Assembly (NCBI GenBank): GCA_947471985.1
Contig: CANIZL010000079.1
Span: 1-33,088 of the forward strand
Direction of reading: 5' to 3'
Origin: Verrucomicrobiota bacterium
Lineage (GTDB): Bacteria; Verrucomicrobiota; Verrucomicrobiia; Limisphaerales; UBA9464
Length of the DNA stretch: 33,088 bases
This document shows positions 25,897-33,088 of this stretch, in pieces. How positions within the stretch are numbered: position 1 is the first letter of the stretch; every line of letters starts with the position of its first letter. The translations under genes were made by a program, and so were the position numbers. The notes under the pieces are model-generated. The model was not told the origin of the DNA and searched no databases. It saw only the letters and a list, made by a program, of their open reading frames with translations.

Positions 25897-26898
25897 TCAC
25901 GCCGAAACCAAGCCCGCATCCCGGGGTACATCGCGCAGGATCTGGGCAATGATCTGATCCGTCGTGACCCCTTCCGCCTCCGCCTCAAAGTTCGGAATGA
26001 GACGATGCCGGAAGGTCGGAGCGGCCACCGCGGCGATGTCTTCAAAACTGACATTGAATCGTCCCTGCGTCAGCGCCCGCACCTTCCCCGCCAAAGTGAG
26101 CACCTGAGCCGCCCGCGGACTGCTGCCGAAGCGCAGAAACTGATTGGTGATGGGCGCCGCCGTGTCGGTCTTGGGATGCGTGGCCAGCACAAGGCGGACG
26201 GCGTAATCCTTGACCGCGGTGGCGATGGGCACCTGTCGCACCATCTTTTGCAGGGCGAGCAATTCCTCGCCGGAGACCACTTTCTGCGGGATTACTTTTT
26301 CACCTTCCGTGGTGCGGTTCAGAATCTCCGTTAATTCCTCCCGCGTTGGATACCCCACCAGCAGCTTGAAGAAAAAGCGATCCAATTGCGCTTCCGGCAG
26401 CGGGTACGTTCCTTCCTGGTCAATGGGATTCTGGGTGGCGAGAACGAAGAACGGCAGCGGCAGCGGCCGCACCGCACCGCCCGCCGTCACCTGACGTTCC
26501 TGCATCGCTTCCAACATCGCCGACTGGGTCTTCGGCGTCGCCCGGTTGATCTCGTCCGCCAGTACGATGTGCGCAAAAACCGGTCCCTTTTGGAATTGAA
26601 ACTCCCGCCGCCCGCCCGGGGTTTCCATCACCAGGTTGGTGCCCAGAATGTCGGCCGGCATTAGATCCGGAGTGAATTGAACGCGGCTGAAGCTCAGATC
26701 CAGCACCTCGCCCAAGGTTCGCACCAAGAGGGTTTTGCCCAGCCCCGGAACGCCTTCCAGGAGCACATGCCCGCCCCCGAAGATGGCGGTCAACGTACCG
26801 TCGACGATGGCATCCTGACCCACCATGACCTTGCCAATTTCTGCTCGGGCACTGGCATAGACGGTGCGAAACTGGGCGATGGCTTCTTCGGTGGTCAT
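25897..26898 (-). CDS. MoxR-family AAA+ ATPase
   Basis: A 333-aa AAA+ ATPase of the MoxR subfamily. Walker A is GVPGLGKT at 49-56. Walker B with the adjacent acidic residues is IVLADEINRATPKTQS at about 111-126 (D115, E116), and a sensor-1 segment ATQNPIDQEGTYPLPEAQLDR follows. Substrates of this subfamily are usually VWA proteins such as those encoded in the same operon, and known members assist cofactor insertion (for example methanol dehydrogenase or nitric oxide reductase) or stress resistance. The ATG at 26898 is chosen because the protein then starts with the family helix MTTEEAIAQF; an upstream in-frame start lies in the terminator. First gene of the operon. Confidence 0.96.
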   Translation of the reverse strand: MTTEEAIAQFRTVYASARAEIGKVMVGQDAIVDGTLTAIFGGGHVLLEGVPGLGKTLLVRTLGEVLDLSFSRVQFTPDLMPADILGTNLVMETPGGRREFQFQKGPVFAHIVLADEINRATPKTQSAMLEAMQERQVTAGGAVRPLPLPFFVLATQNPIDQEGTYPLPEAQLDRFFFKLLVGYPTREELTEILNRTTEGEKVIPQKVVSGEELLALQKMVRQVPIATAVKDYAVRLVLATHPKTDTAAPITNQFLRFGSSPRAAQVLTLAGKVRALTQGRFNVSFEDIAAVAAPTFRHRLIPNFEAEAEGVTTDQIIAQILRDVPRDAGLVSA

Positions 26899-27020
26899 GG
26901 CGTTAGCATTGCTGTTCGGATTGGACCGGCAACTCCCGGTTTCGTTCCAGCGAATCCTCCAAGACTGCCCGGTGCGCGCCCCCTTTGGCAAGCGGCATGC
27001 TCCAAACCGTCGGACAAATT

Positions 27021-27050
27021 GGCCGCGCCCCACCACCGTGGGTCGCGGCC
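27021..27050 (-). terminator. Strong hairpin terminator of the giant surface-protein gene
   Basis: Arms GGCCGCGCCCCAC (27021-27033) and GTGGGTCGCGGCC (27038-27050) pair over 13 positions with one mismatch and a four-base loop. The hairpin begins eight bases after the TAG of the giant surface protein and is followed on the minus strand by AATTTG. This is close to a classical rho-independent terminator except for a short T stretch. It separates that gene from the MoxR operon; the rest of the 159-bp spacer shows no gene and no convincing promoter. Confidence 0.6.
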
Positions 27051-27057
27051 CCGGCTT

Positions 27058-30000
27058 CTACGGGCGCTCCAGGGTTCCCTGCGCGCGACTGCGACCCAGC
27101 GTCGCATTGAGCGCATCCCACAATTGCACCGTGAACGTCCGCTGCGATCCCGGAACCGCAGTGCCAAACGTCGTTATGGTCAGCGTCTTTTGCGTCTCGC
27201 CCGGAGCGAAGGTCACCGTCGGACGCGGCTTGCGCGCGAGGCGATAGAACCAGGCCCCGTTGGCCGCCGGCAGGGTCACCTGTTGGGAACCGTCCGTGGT
27301 CTCGGGCAGTTGGGACGCCGTCTTCCAACCCGCCGGATCCCCCAAGCCCTCGCGCACCTGCAACAGCGGCACGCCCGGTTTGCGGAACCAGGATAGGCGC
27401 ACGCCGCCGTCCACCACCTCAATGCTCAACGGCTCCCCAATGAGGAACGGTGGCACCGTCAGGTCCGGTACTCCCAGATAGTCCGGCCCCGCTTGGGCGG
27501 TTCCATTCTCGGTTCCAAAGTCCACCACGATCGGCAGCGTTCCCGGATGGTCCAGGCTCACCTTGAAGGTCAGAGGATAGACGCCCGAATTCCCCACGGC
27601 GCCCCGCGCATCGGCAATGCTCACCACCGGCAGCGAGGCCGATCGCACCACCACCCGTTGACTGCACGTGGCCTTGTTGCCCGCGTGATCCGTCACCGTC
27701 CAAACCACGGTGTGGGTCCCCACCGGCAATATGGCAGGTGCGTCATTGGTGATGGAGGCGACGCCGCAGCTGTCCGCGGCGACCGGCGCGCCCAGGTCCA
27801 CCAAACTCGCACCAGCGGATCCGGGGGCGGCGTCAATGACCACCGGCAGCGGACAGGTGATCGTCGGCGGGAGCGCGTCCGTTACCCGGATCTTCTGTGA
27901 AGCCGTCGCGGTGTTGCCGCAGCTGTCGACCGCTTTCCACGTCCGGGTCAGCACAAAGACCCCCAATTTCCCGTCCGTGATGGTTTCCTGGAAGGTCACC
28001 GCGACGCTTCCCGAGCACAGGTCCGTCGCCGTCACGTCCGGCAGGAACGGCAGATTGTTGCACGACGCCGTGGTGTCTGCCGGTACGCCGATTAACACCG
28101 GCGGTGTAGTGTCCACCAGAGTGATGCGTTGGGACCGATTGGTCACATTACCGCAACCATCCACGGCGATCCACCTGCGGGTAACGATCCGCTGGCAATT
28201 CACCACGTTGGTGGTGGTCAGGACGCTCGGAGTGATGATCCCGTCGCAGGCATCGGTGAACACGGGGGCGATAAATGCCGGATTGGCCGGGCATTCCACG
28301 ATTCCGTCGGGGCCCTGCGGCTTCGTCACCGCCGGCGGTTGCGTGTCCTTGACCGTGATCGTCTGGGTCCGGTTGGTGGCATTGCCGCACGCGTCAGTCG
28401 CCCGCCAGGTCCGCGTAATCACGACATCACAATCGATCTGATTCGTGGTGGTGACGATGATCGGCAGGATCAGGCCTCCGCAGGCATCGGTGAATACCGG
28501 GGCCGTAAAGACCGGCGGGGCCGGGCATTCGACGATTCCGTCAGGCCCTTGCGATTGAGTGACCGCCGGCGGAGTGGTATCCATCACCGTGATCCTCTGG
28601 CTCCGGTTGGTGGCGTTTCCGCACGCGTCCACCGCAGTCCAGGTACGGGTAATCACTTTCCGACAGTCCGGACCATTCGTTGTCGTCAAGACGCTGGGCG
28701 TAATCACGCCGTCGCAGGCATCCGTGAAAAGCGGTGCGGTAAAGACCGGCACCTCCGGGCATTCCACCGTGCGATCCGGCCCTTGCGCCTGAATCACCCT
28801 CGGGGGCGCGGTATCCACCACCGTGATCGTCTGCGTCCGGTTCGTCGCATTGCCACAGCTGTCGGTCGCAATCCAGGTTCGAATAATCACCCGGCTGCAG
28901 CCCGCCGCATTGGTCGTGGTCAAGATGCTCGGATTAATGATCCCGTCGCACGCATCCAGGAACACCGGGGCCGTAAAGATCGGCGCTGCCGGACATTCCA
29001 CCGTGCCATCGGGGCCCTGCGATTTGGAAACCGTTGGCGGAGTGGTATCCACCACGGTGATGGTTTGAGTCCGATTGGTGGTGTTACCGCAGGAATCCGC
29101 CACCCGCCACGTGCGGGCAATGACCCGGCGACAGCCCAGCTGATTTGTCGTGGTCGTCACCGTCGGCGTCAGCACATCCCCGCAAGTGCCCGAGAAGCCC
29201 GGCGCCGTGAACACCGGAACCGTTGGACATTCCACCGTGGCGTCCGGCCCCTGTGGGGTCGTTACCAACAGGACGGAATCGTCGTCCAGAATCGTCCCCA
29301 CACCGATCGCATCCGCGATCTGGGCATTCACCGGATTGCTCAAGCGAACGGCAAAGGTCTCGTCCAATTCATCCAGCGTGTCGCCCTTCACCTGCACCGA
29401 CACAGTCTGAGTGAGTTGTCCCGGAGCGAAGGTGAGCACGCCGCTTCGGGGGGTGAAATCCCCCGGGGCGACCGCCGTGCCATTTTCCGTGGCATAGCCG
29501 ACGGTAATGGTCTGCGCGCTGCCGAGGGAAAGGGTGACCACAAATTCGGCATTGGTGGTGCCGGTATTCCCTTCCTTCACCACCACGTCCCCAATTTTGA
29601 TCTGGGGTACGGGCAGATCATTGAGAATGGTCCCGGTGGCCCGGCCACGACCCAGCTTCGCGTTCACCGGATTGGCCAACTGAACGAAGAAGGTTCGATC
29701 CGTGTCGTGCACCGTCTTGCCGTAGACGAGGATCGTGATCGACTTCCGGGTCTCGCCCGGATTGAACGTGACGCTGGCGCGACCGCGCCGGGCCAGGCGA
29801 TAGAACTTCTGGCCCGTGCCCACCGTCAGCGTCAGGTGATGCTCCGTGCCCACCGTCACCGGCAGCTGTTCCACGAGCTTCCAGCCGTTGACATCCAAAT
29901 CATCCCGCACCTGCAGGACGGTGGATCCGTCGAGACCCGACCAGGACAGCTCGAGTTGATCACCCACCTGCGCGATCTTCAACGGCACCGCGGGCGGTCC

Positions 30001-33000
30001 GGACACACTGGAAATTCCAATGTAATCGCGACCAGCCACCGCCGTGCCGTCCTCGGTGTAGAATTCCACCACCACCGGCAGGCGGCTGGGCACATCCATG
30101 GAGACCGTGATGGCAAACGGTTTGACGCCCGCCGAGCCGCTCACGTCGCTGATGTCCACGACATTGATCACCGGAACCTGTGTCGACTCCACAATCACCA
30201 ATTGCGTGCAAGTCGCCTGATTGCCGCTGCGGTCGGTTACCGTCCAGGTCACCACGTTCGTTCCCACCGGGAAACTGGCGGGCGCATTGTTGGCCACTGA
30301 GGCGACACTGCAGTTATCCGCGACCTGCGGAGTACCCAACACCACCCCACTCGCTGTCTGGACCCCGGAGGCCAGGGTCACTGTCACCGTCGGCGGACAG
30401 GTGATCGTCGGCAGCACCCGGTCGAGGATTGTCACCCTCTGGGTGCCCGTCGCGGTATTGCCGCACGCATCGGTCGCCGTCCAGGTGCGGAGCACCGTGA
30501 GACCCGTGGCCAGATCGCCGCTCCGGGTCTCGCTGAACACCACAGGCACAACACCCGAACAGGCATCCAGTGCCGTCACCGTCGGAGCGGACGGCAGCGA
30601 ATCACAGACCAGCGTCAGATTGGCGGGAACTCCCGACAGAACCGGCGGTGTGGTATCCCGCACCGTAATCGCCTGAGTGCGGTTGGTCGCATTGCCGCAG
30701 GTATCCACCACACTCCAGGTCCGGGCAATGACCCGGGCACAATTGACGATATTGGTCGTCGTTGTCGCCACCGGAGTGAGCACTCCATCACACGCGTCGG
30801 TAAACACCGGGGCACTGAAGACCGGGACCGCCGGGCACTCGATGGTTCCGTCAGGACCTTGCGCCGTCGTCACCGCCGGACGCGTCGTGTCCTGCAGCGT
30901 CAGCCGCTGGGTCCGGTTGGTCGAATTGCCGCAACTGTCCGATACAATCCACGTCCGGGTGACCACTCGCGTACAACCCACCCCGTTGGTGACGGTCAAA
31001 ATACTGGGATTCAGCACCCCGTCGCAGGCGTCCGTAAAGACCGGCGCCGTAAAGACCGGCACGGCGGGACATTCGACGATCGCGTCGGCCCCCTGTGCCG
31101 TCGTCACCGCCGGCGGGGTCGTATCCCGGATCGTAATCGTCTGCGACCGGTTGGTCGCGTTGCCGCAGGAATCGGCCACGCTCCAGGTCCGCACGATTTC
31201 CCGGGTGCAATTGACGGTGTTCGTGGTGGTAACCACCAGCGGCGTCAAGACGCCGTCACACGCATCCGTAAACACGGGCGCCGTGAACACCGGCACCGCC
31301 GGACATTCCAGGGTCCGATTCGAACCTTGCGCCGCTGTCACCGCCGGCGGAGTCGTGTCGTTGATGACGATATTCTGCGTGCACTCCGACACATTCTGAC
31401 AGCCATCCGTCACCCGGTAAGTCCGGCTGATGGTGCGCGGGCAGGTCCCGTTGGAAACATCGCCCACAAACGAGAAGGTCAGGCCGAGGCCGCAGTTATC
31501 CCGCGCGACGCCACCCGCGGTCACAAAGGCCGCCAGGTTCGCATAAGGCGCCGGCACCGTGGTTCCGCATTCAATGCTGATCGTGCCCGGGCAGGCCAGC
31601 GTCGGCGGCGGAGTGGCCGAGAAGCGGATGGCTTGCGTGCATTCCGTCTGATTGCCACAGCGGTCCACCAGCCGATACGTCCGGTTGACCGTCTTCGGAC
31701 ACGTTCCAATGGTCACATCACCCACATGCACCAGCGTCAAAGCGGCGCTGCAGTTATCCGTGGCCAGCCCACCCGCGGCGAGGAACGCCGTTAGATCCGC
31801 GTACGGCGCCGGAACCGCCGCCCCGCATTGCAGGGCAATTGGCGACGGACAGACCAGCGTCGGCGGCGTCGTGTCGCTGATCCGAATCACTTGAACGGCC
31901 GTACTGCTGCGACCGCATCCGTCGGTCACCGTGTAGGTTCGCGTGACCACCAGCGGGCAGCCCGCCACCGCCACGTCGGCGGAGGTGACCGCCAAGGCCG
32001 CGTCGCTCGAACACGCATCGCTGATGTTCAAGCCGAGGGCCTCCAGCGCCGCCACCGAGGCCACGGGCGCCGGCGCTGCCGCCGCCGTGCAGCCTTCGAT
32101 CGCAATTGCAGGAAGGACACCCGCGATGCTCGGCGGAGTCGTATCCACCACGATGATGGTCTGCGTCCGATTCGTGGAATTCCCACACGCATCGGCAGCA
32201 ATCCACCGACGGACCACCACCTTGGTGCAACCCACCACGTTGGTGGTGGTCAGGACGCTGGGCGTAATAAGCCCACTGCAGGCGTCGGTGAACACCGGTG
32301 CGGTAAACACTGGCGCATTGGGACATTCCACGGTCCCGTCCGGTCCCTGTGCCGTGGTCACTGCCGGCGGCACCGTGTCGGTCACCGTGATCGTTTGGAC
32401 GGCCGAACTGCTGTTATTGCAGGCATCGGTCACCGTATAGGTGCGCGTGATCACCAGCGGACAACCACCAGCAGCCACGTCCCCGTGAGTCACAATCAGA
32501 GCGGCATCCGCCGTACAGGCGTCACTGATTCCCAAGCCCAAGGCCTCGAGGGCGGCCACGGTGGTCGCCGCCGCGGGCGTGGCAGCCGCACTGCAACCCT
32601 GCACCTGAATCGCCGGCAGCACCCCGGTAATGACCGGCGGTACGGTATCCCGCACGTTAATAATCTGGGTCGCGGTGCTGCGGTTGTTGCACGCATCCGC
32701 CACCGAGTAGGTGCGGGTAATCACCAACGGACAGCCACTTTGTACACTGTCGGCATGGGTCACCACCAGCTCGACGTCCGCCGTGCAGGCGTCGCTGATA
32801 TCCAATCCGAGCGCTTCCAACCCCGCCACCGTGGACGCGGCCGCCACGTTCGCCGAGCACCCCTCGATCGTGCTCGCGGGTAGGATTCCCACGATCACCG
32901 GCGGAGTGGTGTCCCGAACCCGGAGTGTCTGCACCACCGAACTGCGGTTGTTGCAGGCGTCGGTAACCGCATAGGTGCGGGTGATCACCACCGGGCACGT

Positions 33001-33088
33001 GCCCGTGACCACATCACCGTGGGTTACGGTGAGTGCCGTATCGTTGGAGCAGGCGTCACTGATGCCCACGCCCAGTGCCCGCAAACCG
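27058..33088 (-). CDS. Giant secreted surface protein with Ig/HYR-like and Calx-beta repeats, N-terminus beyond the window
   Basis: At least 2009 residues; the frame stays open to the window edge, so signal and N-terminal modules are missing. Numbering from a TTG at 33084: 90-aa Cys-containing repeats at 1-90, 91-180, 181-240 (partial) and 319-408; one 78-aa repeat at 241-318; two 86-aa repeats at 409-580; three 78-aa repeats at 581-814; a related domain at 815-892; an HYR-like domain at 893-968; Calx-beta regions at about 971-1156 and 1159-1271; five more 78-aa repeats at 1272-1662; a related domain at 1663-1740; a second HYR-like domain at 1741-1816; and a final Calx-beta at 1819-2008. 78-aa units end in DTTPP and hold VxECPAVPVFTAPVF and CGNATNRTQTI. 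Two Calx-beta domains appear interrupted by a module ending FYRLAR. No sorting signal is seen at the C-terminus. Probably an adhesin or sheath protein (inference). Confidence 0.9.
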   Translation of the reverse strand, partial: GLRALGVGISDACSNDTALTVTHGDVVTGTCPVVITRTYAVTDACNNRSSVVQTLRVRDTTPPVIVGILPASTIEGCSANVAAASTVAGLEALGLDISDACTADVELVVTHADSVQSGCPLVITRTYSVADACNNRSTATQIINVRDTVPPVITGVLPAIQVQGCSAAATPAAATTVAALEALGLGISDACTADAALIVTHGDVAAGGCPLVITRTYTVTDACNNSSSAVQTITVTDTVPPAVTTAQGPDGTVECPNAPVFTAPVFTDACSGLITPSVLTTTNVVGCTKVVVRRWIAADACGNSTNRTQTIIVVDTTPPSIAGVLPAIAIEGCTAAAAPAPVASVAALEALGLNISDACSSDAALAVTSADVAVAGCPLVVTRTYTVTDGCGRSSTAVQVIRISDTTPPTLVCPSPIALQCGAAVPAPYADLTAFLAAGGLATDNCSAALTLVHVGDVTIGTCPKTVNRTYRLVDRCGNQTECTQAIRFSATPPPTLACPGTISIECGTTVPAPYANLAAFVTAGGVARDNCGLGLTFSFVGDVSNGTCPRTISRTYRVTDGCQNVSECTQNIVINDTTPPAVTAAQGSNRTLECPAVPVFTAPVFTDACDGVLTPLVVTTTNTVNCTREIVRTWSVADSCGNATNRSQTITIRDTTPPAVTTAQGADAIVECPAVPVFTAPVFTDACDGVLNPSILTVTNGVGCTRVVTRTWIVSDSCGNSTNRTQRLTLQDTTRPAVTTAQGPDGTIECPAVPVFSAPVFTDACDGVLTPVATTTTNIVNCARVIARTWSVVDTCGNATNRTQAITVRDTTPPVLSGVPANLTLVCDSLPSAPTVTALDACSGVVPVVFSETRSGDLATGLTVLRTWTATDACGNTATGTQRVTILDRVLPTITCPPTVTVTLASGVQTASGVVLGTPQVADNCSVASVANNAPASFPVGTNVVTWTVTDRSGNQATCTQLVIVESTQVPVINVVDISDVSGSAGVKPFAITVSMDVPSRLPVVVEFYTEDGTAVAGRDYIGISSVSGPPAVPLKIAQVGDQLELSWSGLDGSTVLQVRDDLDVNGWKLVEQLPVTVGTEHHLTLTVGTGQKFYRLARRGRASVTFNPGETRKSITILVYGKTVHDTDRTFFVQLANPVNAKLGRGRATGTILNDLPVPQIKIGDVVVKEGNTGTTNAEFVVTLSLGSAQTITVGYATENGTAVAPGDFTPRSGVLTFAPGQLTQTVSVQVKGDTLDELDETFAVRLSNPVNAQIADAIGVGTILDDDSVLLVTTPQGPDATVECPTVPVFTAPGFSGTCGDVLTPTVTTTTNQLGCRRVIARTWRVADSCGNTTNRTQTITVVDTTPPTVSKSQGPDGTVECPAAPIFTAPVFLDACDGIINPSILTTTNAAGCSRVIIRTWIATDSCGNATNRTQTITVVDTAPPRVIQAQGPDRTVECPEVPVFTAPLFTDACDGVITPSVLTTTNGPDCRKVITRTWTAVDACGNATNRSQRITVMDTTPPAVTQSQGPDGIVECPAPPVFTAPVFTDACGGLILPIIVTTTNQIDCDVVITRTWRATDACGNATNRTQTITVKDTQPPAVTKPQGPDGIVECPANPAFIAPVFTDACDGIITPSVLTTTNVVNCQRIVTRRWIAVDGCGNVTNRSQRITLVDTTPPVLIGVPADTTASCNNLPFLPDVTATDLCSGSVAVTFQETITDGKLGVFVLTRTWKAVDSCGNTATASQKIRVTDALPPTITCPLPVVIDAAPGSAGASLVDLGAPVAADSCGVASITNDAPAILPVGTHTVVWTVTDHAGNKATCSQRVVVRSASLPVVSIADARGAVGNSGVYPLTFKVSLDHPGTLPIVVDFGTENGTAQAGPDYLGVPDLTVPPFLIGEPLSIEVVDGGVRLSWFRKPGVPLLQVREGLGDPAGWKTASQLPETTDGSQQVTLPAANGAWFYRLARKPRPTVTFAPGETQKTLTITTFGTAVPGSQRTFTVQLWDALNATLGRSRAQGTLERP
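28099..29271 (-). repeat. Five tandem 78-aa (234-bp) repeats in the giant surface protein
   Basis: Units start at about protein residues 1272, 1351, 1429, 1507 and 1585. Each has QGPDxxVECP, an APVFTDACDG-type strand, a central Cys before RTW, and CGNxTNRxQxIT leading to a DTTPP linker. Codon choices differ between units while the residues are conserved, so the array is old and held by selection on the protein. Confidence 0.85.
30643..31344 (-). repeat. Three tandem 78-aa (234-bp) repeats in the giant surface protein
   Basis: Units at residues 581-658, 659-736 and 737-814, each of exactly 78 residues, share the same Cys positions and the DTTPP (or DTTRP) linker with the larger array. They precede a related Cys domain and an HYR-like domain, the same order as after the five-unit array. 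Confidence 0.85.
32365..33088 (-). repeat. 90-aa (270-bp) Cys repeats, first copies cut by the window edge
   Basis: Nearly three copies of a 90-residue unit with EALGLxISDAC, LVVTHxD, CPLVITRTYxVTDACNN and PAxxIEGCSA. A fourth copy lies at 31861-32130 after one 78-aa unit. The unit resembles the repeat type seen in gliding adhesins such as SprB (from memory), but no motility gene is present here. Confidence 0.8.

Noticed and set aside
26899-27020. A TTGCCA-type -35 element upstream of the MoxR gene
   Set aside because: No acceptable -10 hexamer occurs at 16-19 bp spacing, so a promoter cannot be supported.
28129-30300. A 723-codon plus-strand open frame
   Set aside because: Antisense shadow of the repeat-rich giant surface protein; its apparent internal repeats merely mirror the 234-bp units.
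28099-31344. Regular DNA periodicity that could suggest a CRISPR or satellite array
   Set aside because: The period is 234 bp, a multiple of three, lies in one long reading frame and varies mostly at synonymous sites, so it is protein repeat structure.

Overview
The window is GC-rich and almost entirely coding. Its gene content fits the Verrucomicrobiota, probably a Pedosphaera/Limisphaera-like lineage (inference; no rRNA gene is present to confirm it). The pointers are a primary sigma factor with a Lys/Pro-rich N-terminal extension, MoxR-DUF58-VWA operons, a creatininase-family hydrolase beside a Tat-exported protein, a long REP-associated transposase, a SCO protein carrying a CusF-like domain, and very large secreted repeat proteins. 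Nearly all genes lie on the minus strand; only the sigma factor and the transposase are on plus. No tRNA, rRNA or CRISPR array was seen.

Layout. 1-2233 (minus): a Kef-type antiporter cut by the window edge, a small two-TM protein with a ParB-like N-terminal motif, and an NDUFA9-type NAD(P)-binding protein. 2285-4279 (plus): a promoter and the primary sigma factor, convergent with a SCO/CusF-like copper lipoprotein (4359-5324). 5451-7303: a transposase island with REP-like repeats on both sides of a RAYT gene, followed by about 600 bp holding only palindromes and a coding remnant. 7304-11092 (minus): a 1262-aa secreted protein ending in a CHRD domain. 11352-16550 (minus): a probable operon reading creatininase-family hydrolase, ACS-type MFS transporter, Tat-exported protein, its cytosolic paralogue and possibly a DUF1275 membrane protein. 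16667-26898 (minus): a tightly packed six-gene operon reading MoxR ATPase, DUF58 protein, BatA-like VWA protein, ABC solute-binding lipoprotein, ABC permease fused to an NHL propeller, and a large VWA/GATase-like membrane protein. It is bounded by a hairpin on each side. 27058-33088 (minus): the C-terminal 2009 residues of a giant surface protein built from Cys-containing Ig-like repeats, HYR-like and Calx-beta domains.

How the genes may work together. The MoxR operon joins the AAA+/VWA machinery known for metal-protein maturation and envelope stress to a ferric-type importer that lacks its own ATPase gene here and whose permease carries an extracytoplasmic-type propeller. This combination is the strongest candidate for an undescribed system. 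The creatininase-MFS-Tat operon looks like uptake and processing of a small organic compound. The two large secreted proteins share a short C-terminal module that, in the giant protein, appears to sit inside Calx-beta domains.
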